64,000 nt of DNA, from positions 248,487-312,486 of the forward strand of contig JARJHS010000008.1 in the NCBI GenBank assembly GCA_029269725.1. Reading direction: 5' to 3'. The DNA comes from Pollutibacter soli (lineage in GTDB: Bacteria > Bacteroidota > Bacteroidia > Chitinophagales > Chitinophagaceae). Positions within the stretch are counted from its first letter, which is position 1, and every line of letters begins with the position of its first letter. A program made the position numbers and the translations under genes. The notes under the pieces were generated by a model. It saw only the letters and a program-made list of their open reading frames with translations, did not search any database and had not been told where the DNA came from. Positions 9,445-18,419 of the stretch are shown in pieces.

Positions 9445-9452
9445 TACATTTG
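9445..9452 (+). promoter_or_regulatory. Bacteroidota -7 promoter box of integrase
   Basis: TACATTTG matches the TAnnTTTG consensus 16 bp before the integrase ATG. No convincing -33 TTTG lies at the expected spacing. Confidence 0.4.
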
Positions 9453-9468
9453 CGCACAAACCATCCGT

Positions 9469-10695
9469 ATGCCGAATGCTACTTTTATTTTGAAAGAGCC
9501 GACTTCCAACACTCAAACCTTGGTGTATCTCATTTATAGATTTGATGGTCATAAGTTGAAGTATTCAACCCGACAAAAAATTCATCCTAAATTTTGGAAT
9601 GAGGAGAAGCAAAGAGCAAAGGAGACCAGGCAATTTCCAGGATACGCCGAATTCAATAGTATTTTAATGAACCTTGAGTCACTGGTCAATAATCGCTTTA
9701 GAAATTTGATTAATGATAAGACCGTTCCCACACCTGAGAATTTACGGTTGCCTTTAGATGAATTCCTTTGTAAAGACAATACTAAAAGCATTAAAGACGT
9801 GGTGACTTTTGCTGAAGACTATGTTATCAATTCAAACAGAAAGCCAGGCACAAAACGTCAATTGAGGCAGGCAATTAGAAATTTAAAGGAATTCAAAAGC
9901 TACTCAAAAAGGATTCTTCATTTTGAGTCAATTGACCTGGATTTCTACGATGATTATGTAAAATACTTGATCGAGGTAAAGCAGTACGGTACTAACACCA
10001 TAGGAACGCTTATCAAAAACCTTAAACTTTTCATGAATGAAGCCGTAGATCGAAAGCTAACGAACAATGTTCAATATAGAAATAGACGATTTAAAACGAT
10101 GGAGGAAAGCTCTGAGAACATTTATTTAACAACAAATGATATTCAGAGGATATACGCTATCGATTTGCAAACTTTACCACGGCTTGAACGTGTTAGAGAT
10201 TCTTTCATTATTGCTTGTTATACGGGATTGAGGTTTTCTGACTTGAAGCAACTAAAAACGGAAAATTTAATCGACGATTGGTCAAAAATTAGGATTAAAA
10301 CAGAGAAGACAGGAGAACTTGTAATAATTCCACTTCACAGCTATGTAAAGGAAATACTCAAAAAATACGATGGTAGTCCGCCACAGATATTGAGTAATCA
10401 GAAAATGAATGAATATTTAAAAGAGGTCGGAGAGCGCGCAGGGATTGACGAGAATGTAATGATCAATTCAACTAAAGGAGGTGTCAAGGTCAATGAATCA
10501 TTTAAAAAATTTGAACTAATTACGACTCATACTGCCAGAAGGTCGTTTGCTACAAATGCATTTCTGAATAATGTGCCAACAATTTCAATAATGAAGATTA
10601 CTGGTCATAGGACTGAAAAGTCTTTTATGAAATACATCAAGATAAGCCAGGAAGACAACGCCAATAAATTAATTCTACACCCATTTTTTAACTAA
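9469..10695 (+). CDS. Tyrosine recombinase/integrase
   Basis: A site-specific recombinase of 408 residues, of the phage-integrase SAM5-like type common in Bacteroidota mobile elements. An N-terminal arm-binding region (MPNATFILKEPTSNTQTLVYLIYRFDG onward, about 1-100) precedes a SAM-like core-binding domain (about 105-205) and the catalytic domain. Catalytic residues can be placed: Arg255 in CYTGLRFSDL, His354 and Arg357 in HTARRSF, His380 in TGHRTEKSF, and the nucleophile Tyr389 in MKYIK. All are present, so the enzyme should be active. It probably integrates the element at the tRNA-Leu end; the left attachment repeat is 180 bp upstream. It is followed closely by the gene at 10704. Confidence 0.95.
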   Translation: MPNATFILKEPTSNTQTLVYLIYRFDGHKLKYSTRQKIHPKFWNEEKQRAKETRQFPGYAEFNSILMNLESLVNNRFRNLINDKTVPTPENLRLPLDEFLCKDNTKSIKDVVTFAEDYVINSNRKPGTKRQLRQAIRNLKEFKSYSKRILHFESIDLDFYDDYVKYLIEVKQYGTNTIGTLIKNLKLFMNEAVDRKLTNNVQYRNRRFKTMEESSENIYLTTNDIQRIYAIDLQTLPRLERVRDSFIIACYTGLRFSDLKQLKTENLIDDWSKIRIKTEKTGELVIIPLHSYVKEILKKYDGSPPQILSNQKMNEYLKEVGERAGIDENVMINSTKGGVKVNESFKKFELITTHTARRSFATNAFLNNVPTISIMKITGHRTEKSFMKYIKISQEDNANKLILHPFFN

Positions 10696-10703
10696 AGTAC
10701 AAT

Positions 10704-11141
10704 ATGGAAAATAAAGGAATAGACCCAATTAAACACAAGTACACAGTAGGGGATATAAGGCATTCAACTTTTGAACTCAATTTTTTCCTTAAGGATATAA
10801 ATATGAGGCTGAATGACCTGGAATTTGCCCAGATAAAACCCGAGGAGAATCGTGAACTTACAAGAGCGGCAAAAATTTTATTACTTAATGAACTGGGTAT
10901 AATTCAGTTTTTATTTGATAAAAAATATTCACAAAAGAATATTTCAAAGATCCTATCTACATTAATTAATGCGCACAATAGTAACATTGAAACCAATCTG
11001 ACAGAACGGAATTCATCAAAAGCTTCCTTCAAATCTAGACAGAACTATCAACAAATCGTTGAAAAGATGAACCAGTTAGGTGTCAAGCCTTTGGAGCAAC
11101 ACTTTGAAGAAATATTAAGTTCGATGCCGGAAGATTTTTAA
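10704..11141 (+). CDS. Hypothetical protein, integrase-linked
   Basis: A 145-residue, largely helical and charged protein with no signal peptide or membrane helix. It begins eight bases after the integrase stop, so the two are probably co-transcribed and this product may assist recombination or regulation. Helical segments around residues 25-80 and 105-140 are amphipathic. I do not recognise the family. Composition and codon use match the other AT-rich element genes. Confidence 0.65.
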   Translation: MENKGIDPIKHKYTVGDIRHSTFELNFFLKDINMRLNDLEFAQIKPEENRELTRAAKILLLNELGIIQFLFDKKYSQKNISKILSTLINAHNSNIETNLTERNSSKASFKSRQNYQQIVEKMNQLGVKPLEQHFEEILSSMPEDF

Positions 11142-11215
11142 AAATGTAGGCTACTGCGCCCCCCTACATACATTTTTTGTTCACACAATTTTGCTGCATA
11201 ATTAAAACAAACATT

Positions 11216-11512
11216 ATGCAGCAAATTCTTTTTCTTGGTTTATCTCCAGTTGACTTCCTTTCTCGAATTGAGGAAGTGATTGACGCTCGTCTCAAAGTGC
11301 TCCCTAGTCATGCCGCAAATTCACCAGGCTATTTATCCCGGACTGAGGTTGCCGAAATTCTAAAGATTTCTTTGCCAACTTTAGCTGAATGGACAAAACA
11401 GGGATTATTGAAATCCTACAAAATTGGGAATAGGGTACTATACAAACTTGACGAGGTTGAAACCCAGGTTCAATCATTAGCTAATAACAAGTTTAAAAAA
11501 ACTAAAATATGA
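11216..11512 (+). CDS. Excisionase-like helix-turn-helix protein
   Basis: A 98-residue protein whose second half is a MerR-like/HTH_17 DNA-binding domain: YLSRTEVAEILKISLPTLAEWTKQGLLKSYKIGNRVLYKLDEV. This layout is that of excisionases and small regulators carried by Bacteroidota integrative elements. The start is ATG 11216; the longer frame from 11177 begins at TTG and adds no conserved sequence. The stop overlaps the next gene's start as ATGA, indicating translational coupling with the replication protein. Confidence 0.85.
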   Translation: MQQILFLGLSPVDFLSRIEEVIDARLKVLPSHAANSPGYLSRTEVAEILKISLPTLAEWTKQGLLKSYKIGNRVLYKLDEVETQVQSLANNKFKKTKI

Positions 11513-13074
11513 TTGATACTGTAATTCTCCGTATTCATGATATAGCTAAATATTCAACTCTAATCAAAAATCTTGATGTACAGGATAGGAACGGATTTAC
11601 AACCGAATTAGGAGTTGTTGATCGAGGTGAAATGCTGAGCTTGATAAAATCTGGTTATCGTAAGCCAAAGCAATTTATAAGCATTCTAAGAATGAATAGG
11701 ACTGAAGATTTCCTGGTAAAATCCAAGGTTGCAAAGCATATGAATTCTTCCAATCACTATGAGTTGACTTATTTTGTTAACTATACAAATAACTATCTCG
11801 AATTAAATTTTTCCATTCCTAAATACGTGTTCGGCACAAATATTTTAATGTTTGTGGAGCATTTTGGTGATAAGAATTATTCCTTTCATATGAATGTTAA
11901 CCTTGAATATAATATTCGTCGATCTTTTAACCTGCTCCAAAAATTTCTGAAGTTTTTTTTCAAAAATGAATTCTTGTTTTGCCCGGTGGATTTTAAAGAT
12001 GTCGAGATCAATAGAATTGATGTTTGCTTCAACCAAGTGTTTAAAAATCATGACGATGTTATAAAATACCTGGAGTATCAAAAGCGAATTACAAAAAAAT
12101 ACTCCCGAAATGAAGATGGCGAACGCGATGAATATTTTTCTGATGATGATCTTAAAAAATACACGACGACTATCATGTACAAAACGAATAGATATTCAGC
12201 AAAGATTTACATGAAGGGTGATGAGTATAAGAAAAATGATCAAAAACAACATAAAAAATACAACGAGAGGGGGAAGTCAAATTATTTTGATACTGAGAAG
12301 TTGCAGTCTTTTGCAAATAGAATTTTACGCTACGAAATAACTATTCGTAATGCGCAGCTGAATTTTTTGCATAAAAAGCACCTTTTTAGAAAGAACTGCC
12401 GTCACTTTCAACGATATTTCGAGATTTACAACGATGTTTTGAGAAAAGAACAAAGGAATGATCGATTGGCAAAAAAGATAGGCGCGGCAACTACTGATCA
12501 GCAGGAGGTAATTAGGAAAAACTACAGCTATGAAAAAATATCTCCGGAGGAACGGAAAATCAAACGCTATGTAAGTAGTCTATTTACTCAGAAAACATTT
12601 TTTATGTTGGATGTCGATAATTTGATCAACATTTATAATGAAAAAACGGTCGACTACAAATGTGATAAGGCGCCGTTCACAGAGCCATTATTACTATGGT
12701 GTATGGACATGCTTTGCGACTTTATGAGACAATTTCAAGTCAAGGAGCTTCAAACCGATGAGAAAGTCCGCCAGGCCATTCAATTTTACAATGCCAATCA
12801 TTCGACAAAACTCCCCGAAACGGAAATGATCCGATTTTATCAGGATGTGAGGAGGATTGGGTCTTTTAAAGAGGTTGGTCGATTCAATTCTTTATCAAGG
12901 GCAACCTTATTCCGCTACAAAAGCAGATTCAGGAAAATTGGCATTTTTGAGAATAATTTGATTCCGCTAACACCCGATAGTATCCCTGATGCGCCTTTGG
13001 ATTTACGAGAGTATCATGGGGTAACCACCTTTTCACCCCAGTTTTTAAGAAGAAATACTGTGTTCTTCGGTTAG
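11509..13074 (+). CDS. Replication initiation protein, phage gpII/X-like
   Basis: This 521-residue protein resembles the rolling-circle replication initiators of filamentous phages and related plasmids (Phage_CRI plus Phage_X layout). It opens with MIDTVILRIHD, contains INRIDVCFNQVF near residue 170, a segment RYSAKIYMKGDEYKKND near 230 corresponding to the family's K-x-Y-x-K-x-x-E pattern, and LRYEITIRNAQL near 275. The C-terminal part, GSFKEVGRFNSLSRATLFRYK, is an HTH-like unit typical of the X domain. A canonical HUH pair is not obvious to me. The gene is ATGA-coupled to the excisionase-like gene and is followed by a strong terminator. It would replicate or mobilise the excised circle. Confidence 0.65.
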   Translation: MIDTVILRIHDIAKYSTLIKNLDVQDRNGFTTELGVVDRGEMLSLIKSGYRKPKQFISILRMNRTEDFLVKSKVAKHMNSSNHYELTYFVNYTNNYLELNFSIPKYVFGTNILMFVEHFGDKNYSFHMNVNLEYNIRRSFNLLQKFLKFFFKNEFLFCPVDFKDVEINRIDVCFNQVFKNHDDVIKYLEYQKRITKKYSRNEDGERDEYFSDDDLKKYTTTIMYKTNRYSAKIYMKGDEYKKNDQKQHKKYNERGKSNYFDTEKLQSFANRILRYEITIRNAQLNFLHKKHLFRKNCRHFQRYFEIYNDVLRKEQRNDRLAKKIGAATTDQQEVIRKNYSYEKISPEERKIKRYVSSLFTQKTFFMLDVDNLINIYNEKTVDYKCDKAPFTEPLLLWCMDMLCDFMRQFQVKELQTDEKVRQAIQFYNANHSTKLPETEMIRFYQDVRRIGSFKEVGRFNSLSRATLFRYKSRFRKIGIFENNLIPLTPDSIPDAPLDLREYHGVTTFSPQFLRRNTVFFG

Positions 13075-13116
13075 GGGTAAAATCTCGCGTAATAGCCGAT
13101 TTTGATTCACGGTGAG

Positions 13117-13156
13117 ACGACTTGTTCTATGTTATACAGAGAACAAGTCGTTTTTT
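13117..13156 (+). terminator. Rho-independent terminator after replication gene
   Basis: A twelve-base perfect stem (ACGACTTGTTCT with AGAACAAGTCGT) around an eleven-base loop is followed by TTTTTT. Confidence 0.9.
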
Positions 13157-13230
13157 CGTAAATGACGCTATTTATATCACAGTCGTTATTTAAATTCATA
13201 ACAAGAACCTACATGTAAACATCAAAAGAA

Positions 13231-14220
13231 ATGCAACAAAATCAGAGTAATTCAGCAACGCCGCCTTCAAACACCCCCGCGCCTAGAAACGGTGAGCGAC
13301 TGGAAAAGTTTAGTTGGATTGCGGGTATTATTTCAGCACCTTTTACAATAATTCTCTCAATAGTAGCTGTGATGCTTACTTGTACCTCTAATAAATTAGC
13401 GAGGGAATCAATTACGCTATCTGGTTCTGCAAATAGGCTAAGCGAGGCTTCTATGGTTCAAGCCAGAGCATTAGCTAGTCAGAGTGTGAGAATTGATAGC
13501 TTATCTGAGATATTAAAAGAGCTTGTTGAGCATAGGATAAGTCTCGAAAATATCGTGCTTGAAACAAGAGTATTAAATATTAATGCCGGCGATCAAATTT
13601 CTCAAAATTCCGATCAAATTGATAAGCTTAAAAAGTTGCTTGCAAATTCTGCGGAAAGTAATAACACATTAACTAAGGTACTTGCTAATTTAAATAAGCA
13701 ATTACAGGCTGAAATGATCGCCAATCAGCCTCAATTATCTGTAGATAATCCCCAATTTAATGGCACAGATTCACATGATGCGTATTGGCATTTTAACATT
13801 ATAAATACAGGAGTTCGCTCGGGAATCGTTAAGGATTTTGATTGTGCAGTTTATTATAGGACTGGACTTCCGAAAGATATTATAAAGATCGGTGGAACAA
13901 AAATTAGTTTGGGTGACGACCCGATGTCAGATAAAAATTTTGTTGTGCTAAACTCTGTTTTTGCACCAATATTACCTTCTAGGTCGAAGGATTTTAAGCT
14001 GTATTTGGACAAGGAAAAACTTCAAAAATACGGTGATATCATTACGATTTTAATAAGATATAAATTTGTCTGTTTTGATAAACCAACTCTAAATAGCATT
14101 CCTTTTGAAGAAAATATTAAGTATAAAATAGATAAGAAAAATGGTGAAATTATTGAAGTAAGTAAAATGGAACCTGCAGAATTGCATTATGTTTTAGAAA
14201 AAGAAAAACTTGAACAGTAG
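13231..14220 (+). CDS. Membrane-anchored coiled-coil protein, element cargo
   Basis: A 329-residue protein with a Pro/Asn-rich N-terminus, one membrane helix at about residues 27-50 (FSWIAGIISAPFTIILSIVAVML), a long coiled coil from about 55 to 165 with many Asn/Ser/Leu heptads, and a compact C-terminal beta-rich domain (about 170-325) containing HFNIINTGVRSGIVKDFDC. The C-terminal domain resembles immunoglobulin-fold sensor modules, but I do not recognise a named family. It is separated from the replication gene by a terminator, so it has its own promoter, and it faces the nuclease genes across a shared hairpin. It could be a membrane sensor of the defence cargo or a surface/exclusion protein. 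Confidence 0.7.
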   Translation: MQQNQSNSATPPSNTPAPRNGERLEKFSWIAGIISAPFTIILSIVAVMLTCTSNKLARESITLSGSANRLSEASMVQARALASQSVRIDSLSEILKELVEHRISLENIVLETRVLNINAGDQISQNSDQIDKLKKLLANSAESNNTLTKVLANLNKQLQAEMIANQPQLSVDNPQFNGTDSHDAYWHFNIINTGVRSGIVKDFDCAVYYRTGLPKDIIKIGGTKISLGDDPMSDKNFVVLNSVFAPILPSRSKDFKLYLDKEKLQKYGDIITILIRYKFVCFDKPTLNSIPFEENIKYKIDKKNGEIIEVSKMEPAELHYVLEKEKLEQ

Positions 14221-14291
14221 TTTATCCTTATAAGGTATTTAATAATCTTAGTACCAATTTAAAATGTGGTACATACATTAAAGCTTTTTGT

Positions 14292-14344
14292 GTTTGTGCC
14301 CAAAGTCGGTGAAAAAGACATAACCGACTTTGGTACCCACAAAC
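14292..14344. terminator. Bidirectional hairpin between convergent cargo genes
   Basis: The arms GTTTGTG-CCC-AAAGTCGGT and ACCGACTTTGGTACCCACAAAC pair over about 16 bases with a small internal loop. The hairpin lies between the plus-strand membrane-protein gene and the minus-strand HNH gene, so it can end both transcripts. The T-runs on either side are weak. Confidence 0.65.
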
Positions 14345-14390
14345 GGAGGATGATTTGGTAAGATTGAAGGTCCCAGGTTTTAAGAGCTCT

Positions 14391-15185
14391 CTAAATTTTA
14401 TTTGCTTTAAGCTTTGCTTTGAGATCTTTAAGCGAAAGAAGACTATCCTTTTTTCTATGAACCATAGAGTGACAATTAGCACAAAGAACAATTAAATCTT
14501 CCTTGGCATTAACTTTAGTTTTCTCTTGCACTGTCGATATTGGCTTTGTATGATGTACGTGAATAAATCCTTCACCCCAATCGCCATAGGCATCTTTAAA
14601 ATTAAATTCACAGGCCATACATGAATATCCGTGGATTTCAACTGCTTGTTGCCTTGCAGCTGAATTTCTTTCATAATAAGACGTATAACGGAGTTTCTTC
14701 CCGCCTTCAATGTGATCTGATTGGAAACCATTTAAAAACTCCAAATCATTAAAATTTGTTTCCAGCTTTGCATCGAACTCAGCCAATTTCAAGATGCTGC
14801 TATATATTTCCTCTGTTATAGGCCGTACCCCATCTCTCCAATAGTTAGTCGCTCTTGTTGCAGGTATTGATTCGATATATTCATTTTCCTGTTTAGCTGA
14901 AACTGCTTTTTCAAATTGCTTGAATCCTAAAATATCTGTGTAGAAATCGTTTTTGTCGCTTTCGTAATCTTTGTAGTTTTTTCCGATTTCTGCAATTCCA
15001 AAATAATGGGGTATTGGAGAAAGTCTCTTGTTTTGGAATTTATTGTCTGTAATTCTTCCTTTGTAATAGACAACTTTTGTTCCAGGTTGCAGATATTTTA
15101 AGTAGCGAAATGGGAAATGATATTTTACTCCAGTTTCATCTTTCCATTCTGAAATGTCATTTTCTACTATTATTGCATAGGCCAT
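14391..15185 (-). CDS. PUA/EVE-like + HNH endonuclease (McrA-like type IV restriction)
   Basis: A 264-residue two-domain protein. Residues about 1-100 (KYHFPFRYLKYLQPGTKVVYY, then PHYFGIAEIGK) follow the pattern of EVE/PUA-superfamily readers of modified bases fused to restriction nucleases. Residues about 185-245 form an HNH (beta-beta-alpha metal) nuclease with zinc pairs Cys189/Cys192 and Cys235/Cys238, catalytic His211-His212 in VHHTKPIS, and His239 and His243 in CANCHSMVH. All key residues are intact. By analogy with McrA-type proteins it would cut DNA carrying modified cytosines, such as phage DNA. It is downstream of and close to the PD-(D/E)XK gene at 15210 (24-bp gap), so they probably form one operon. 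A DNA-repair or homing role is less likely. Confidence 0.8.
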   Translation of the reverse strand: MAYAIIVENDISEWKDETGVKYHFPFRYLKYLQPGTKVVYYKGRITDNKFQNKRLSPIPHYFGIAEIGKNYKDYESDKNDFYTDILGFKQFEKAVSAKQENEYIESIPATRATNYWRDGVRPITEEIYSSILKLAEFDAKLETNFNDLEFLNGFQSDHIEGGKKLRYTSYYERNSAARQQAVEIHGYSCMACEFNFKDAYGDWGEGFIHVHHTKPISTVQEKTKVNAKEDLIVLCANCHSMVHRKKDSLLSLKDLKAKLKANKI

Positions 15186-15209
15186 ATAAGATATTCGATA
15201 TTAGAATTA

Positions 15210-16433
15210 TTATGTAGGGAAATGAAATGACATTATTTCAGTTTGGATGTATTTGCCTTTATCATCCGGGAAGTGAAAAAGATATGAAAATGAACTTTCT
15301 CCATGGCTTCCATTTTCCCTTACGAAATAGGGATGGGTTTTTACGCTGTTATTTATTGTTGAAAGTACTTTTGAAAATTCTCTATTAGTGACAAAGAAAA
15401 TAATTGCAACTTTACTGTCTCTCCATGTCAAGTATCGATCAAAAAGCTGATTGATAGTTTCGTGAAAAAGCATTTCTCCTTTCCAAAATTTACATTCAGC
15501 CACAAAAAGATTCGTATTGTCTTTGTATTTTACTAAGATATCTGTCTTTCCACCTTTGTTAAATGTTTCACCCGTAATTGTAGAGTTTAGATATCTGGTC
15601 TCAAGGATAGGCAACACATAATCACGTAGTGCTTCTTCATCTTTCGTTTTATAGATTGAAGGCTTCTTTTCTACCGATTTAAAGAAAGTATTGATAGTTT
15701 CCAGCACATCCTCGTAGAATTTATCGTCAAGTATTGGGTTATTGGCATTGTATTTTTTATTTGTTTTTTTATCAATGATTGGTTCTGGAATTTTTTTCTT
15801 TTCATCAAATGAAATTTTCAATATTGTTTCTGTAGTCCTATCTATATCTATATTTAAAGTTTCAAAGAATTTTTGCTCCTGTAAGGCACTTTCTTTTTTT
15901 TTAAGAAATTCGTTATCAAAATTTGTTCTTATTCGTAAATTGAATTCGGTAACATCTTTGTTGATATTAGGTATGTTCGCGATGATTGCATTCACTAAAT
16001 CCTCTCTTAAATATTCAAATTTGTTTGCATCTTGTTCTATCAAATCAATTTTACCTGTAATAAAACCCGAATTTCCGTCGGGAATTTCAACTTGTGGGTA
16101 ATTCAGATGACAAATTGATGGCTTCAGTAAAAACAAAAAGGACGAGCCAGTAAATGGAATTTTCACTTCAAAATTGTAAACTTCCCTTTCAACTTTTACT
16201 CCAAACTGTTGAATAATTGCTTTTGTTTTTCCCTTATAAACGCTATTGATTTGTTCAGGAAAAACTTCGATTGGTGTAAACTCATATTTATCAATAAAAT
16301 ATTTTTTCCATTCTTGCGAATCAACATTAACAACATAGTCATTCGATTTTTCATGAATCTCTGTGGTCATTTTTTGAATGAGCTGGTTAAATGTCAATCG
16401 TGCCTCCTGTTGGCCAAATAAATAAACATTCAT
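15210..16433 (-). CDS. PD-(D/E)XK nuclease-domain protein, candidate defence gene
   Basis: A 407-residue protein. The C-terminal third carries the restriction-fold signature: Asp298 in GGKTDILVKY, then Glu313-Cys-Lys315 in LFVAECKFWKG, followed by a helix (FHETINQLFDRYLTWR) and VAIIFFVTN. This matches restriction-endonuclease-like enzymes that cut DNA. The N-terminal about 280 residues form an alpha/beta domain I do not recognise, perhaps a recognition or partner-binding module. No methyltransferase or helicase is adjacent, so classical type I-III restriction is unlikely. The gene starts at ATG and is the promoter-proximal member of a two-gene unit with the HNH gene. Confidence 0.75.
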   Translation of the reverse strand: MNVYLFGQQEARLTFNQLIQKMTTEIHEKSNDYVVNVDSQEWKKYFIDKYEFTPIEVFPEQINSVYKGKTKAIIQQFGVKVEREVYNFEVKIPFTGSSFLFLLKPSICHLNYPQVEIPDGNSGFITGKIDLIEQDANKFEYLREDLVNAIIANIPNINKDVTEFNLRIRTNFDNEFLKKKESALQEQKFFETLNIDIDRTTETILKISFDEKKKIPEPIIDKKTNKKYNANNPILDDKFYEDVLETINTFFKSVEKKPSIYKTKDEEALRDYVLPILETRYLNSTITGETFNKGGKTDILVKYKDNTNLFVAECKFWKGEMLFHETINQLFDRYLTWRDSKVAIIFFVTNREFSKVLSTINNSVKTHPYFVRENGSHGESSFSYLFHFPDDKGKYIQTEIMSFHFPT

Positions 16434-16583
16434 AATTCTCTGACGCTATTTTTCAGAAGTTTCATGTGGGCTGATACGTTTGGAAAAATAGCCATTTTAC
16501 ATTCTATAATGTCGACGTCTAAGAATTGGGGTGAACGAAATGCTATTGTATCAATCGATTTTCGTATTTAGACTTGATTAAAT

Positions 16584-17387
16584 TTATCGTTTTTTTACAG
16601 TTGATTTAGTACTACTTTTAGCCGCTTTGGTTTTCCGGCTAGCAGATTTTTTTGGGTTACTCTGAATGTTGATTTTATCTCCATTTCCCACAAATTCTTT
16701 GTGTGTGTTAAATATTGAATCAATCAGCCTACTACAGCTAGATGTTAAACGTGCCAAAACTTTTATTTGATTTTGACATGAAACGCTTGGTGATTTAGAA
16801 GGGTAATTTATTTGATGGTCTACTTCACCCCAAACTTCATCTGCCAATGTTCTAACTTGGATTTCACAGGTAATGCCCGTTTTTCGATTGGGTGCAATTA
16901 TATAATGCACACTTGTATAGAGATTTAAATTAGGTTTACTAGCGACATTTATTCCAATGCTTTGAAAATATCTACTGGTTTCTTCATCCCATGTTTTAGC
17001 TTCAACTTCAATTATATTCCATTTTTCTTCTAAAAATATTTTTCTTAATGTCTTGTCGATTTGTTCAAATTGATGAGTAAACAAGTGGATTATTCTAAAG
17101 CCAGCAAGATCATTTACTTCTTCAAAGAGTTTTTCCTTTGTAATATTAAATGGTAATTTTTTAGCTTTTGCATCACTTTGCTTTCGAATTAGTTTTTGAC
17201 GTAAATGCTCAGGATCTTTAACTCTAAATTTATATGAGTGTATTAAGTCGATGAATTGTGGGTATTTTAAAACAAAACCTTCAATTTGAGTTAAAGTCGT
17301 TTCAAAAAGGTAAAGATTAGCTTTAAAATGATCGATTAGCGAATCAAATGGTAATTTTGGTGTTGCTTTTTTTTTGCTACTGGACAT
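16584..17387 (-). CDS. RelA/SpoT-domain nucleotidyltransferase (small alarmone-synthetase-like)
   Basis: A 267-residue cytoplasmic protein whose central domain (about residues 40-200) is a RelA/SpoT synthetase fold without a hydrolase domain. Visible motifs are the basic substrate loop YKFRVKDPEHLRQKL (52-66), NDLAGFRIIHLF (92-103), the G-loop position NLYTSVHYII (155-164) with Tyr157 and His161, and CEIQVRTLADEVWGEVDHQI (174-193) with Arg179, Trp186, Glu188 and His191. The tail is Lys/Ser/Thr-rich. The family makes (p)ppGpp or related alarmones, and toxic members pyrophosphorylate tRNA or make ppApp. It is the third gene of a tight minus-strand operon, three bases after the ParA-like gene. 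That partner is unusual for toxSAS toxins, which usually sit with a small antitoxin. Confidence 0.9.
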   Translation of the reverse strand: MSSSKKKATPKLPFDSLIDHFKANLYLFETTLTQIEGFVLKYPQFIDLIHSYKFRVKDPEHLRQKLIRKQSDAKAKKLPFNITKEKLFEEVNDLAGFRIIHLFTHQFEQIDKTLRKIFLEEKWNIIEVEAKTWDEETSRYFQSIGINVASKPNLNLYTSVHYIIAPNRKTGITCEIQVRTLADEVWGEVDHQINYPSKSPSVSCQNQIKVLARLTSSCSRLIDSIFNTHKEFVGNGDKINIQSNPKKSASRKTKAAKSSTKSTVKKR

Positions 17388-17390
17388 ATT

Positions 17391-18419
17391 CTAAAAAATG
17401 TCAGTTTCAGAAACAATTTTCTTTGCAATTGCAGTGAATTCTATCTTGGCGAGCCGTTTTTGATCTGGATTTCCAATTGAGACTTCGAAAAATGCTTCTC
17501 CTTCTTCCTGTGATTGTAATACGAGACTACTAAAATCTTTAACCTGCCCAAGTTTATTTGCCGTCGATGACGCGTTTGCTAAATTCTTGTCTACTTTTCT
17601 TAAAACTTGAGAAATATCTGCATATGCACTTTTTTCTAAACGCGAAGCAAAGGTGGAAAACTCACTAGCTATGACGCCGCCGTACATACGGAACCTTTGT
17701 AGAATATAACCAAGGAAAAAAGGTTTACCTGGAAGTAGGGGTACATCATCTGGTGCCAACGCAGTTATAATTTGCCACTCCGAAATCCATTTTTGAATTG
17801 TGTGACCTAAAGTTTTCAAAGCCCTCGTTGAGAATAAATCACATGCCGCAGGCACAATAAAATAATCGCAATCCATTAATACCACCCTATTAAGAGGACC
17901 GATGTTTGGACCAACATCATAGAATATAAAGTCAATCTCGTTTTCCCAAGCTAGCTCATTTACGATTTGACTAATTGCCGCGGCACCCTTAAACCCTTTG
18001 ACTTTCCTTTGTAGACACTCAATCCATATATCAGATAACTCCTGTTCAAAATCTGAAAGCTTAATATCACCAGGAATTAGAAATACATTTTCTCTTCTCT
18101 CGTATGCTTTAATTTTCTTAAAATCAGAGTTGCTTTCGTAAAACGGCTTAATTGCAGACCAAATAGTTGAACCGTTTGGTTTATCTGATTCTTCCAACCA
18201 TCTGTCGACGACCTCAGAATTGACTAAATAAGAAGTCAGATTACATTGTGGATCCGTATCCACTAATAAAACTTTTTTACCAATTTTTGCTAAAGCTGCA
18301 GCGATATTTACTAATAAAGTAGTTTTACCTACACCTCCTTTGTGGTTATACAATGTTAGCCTTGCTGCGGGATGTCGTGTTTCTATTTTAGCTAGCCGAC
18401 TACTTGGCTTTGGAGACAT
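17391..18419 (-). CDS. ParA/MinD-like ATPase of three-gene cassette
   Basis: A 342-residue SIMIBI-class ATPase. The deviant Walker A is KGGVGKTT (residues 27-34), followed by VLLVDTDPQCNLTSYL (Walker A') and FIFYDVGPNIGPLNRVVL (Walker B and switch). The middle insert (about 75-155) and the C-terminal region (from 220 onward) differ from plasmid partition ParA, and there is no ParB gene or obvious parS cluster nearby. Its start overlaps the end of the upstream gene by 20 bp, and its stop is three bases before the RelA/SpoT gene, so the three are translated together. It may act as a sensor or assembly switch that controls the nucleotidyltransferase, rather than in DNA partition. Confidence 0.85.
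   Translation of the reverse strand: MSPKPSSRLAKIETRHPAARLTLYNHKGGVGKTTLLVNIAAALAKIGKKVLLVDTDPQCNLTSYLVNSEVVDRWLEESDKPNGSTIWSAIKPFYESNSDFKKIKAYERRENVFLIPGDIKLSDFEQELSDIWIECLQRKVKGFKGAAAISQIVNELAWENEIDFIFYDVGPNIGPLNRVVLMDCDYFIVPAACDLFSTRALKTLGHTIQKWISEWQIITALAPDDVPLLPGKPFFLGYILQRFRMYGGVIASEFSTFASRLEKSAYADISQVLRKVDKNLANASSTANKLGQVKDFSSLVLQSQEEGEAFFEVSIGNPDQKRLAKIEFTAIAKKIVSETDIF

Noticed and set aside
17391-18419. Plasmid or chromosome partition ParA
   Set aside because: No ParB gene or parS-like cluster is nearby, and the gene is locked in an operon with a RelA/SpoT enzyme.
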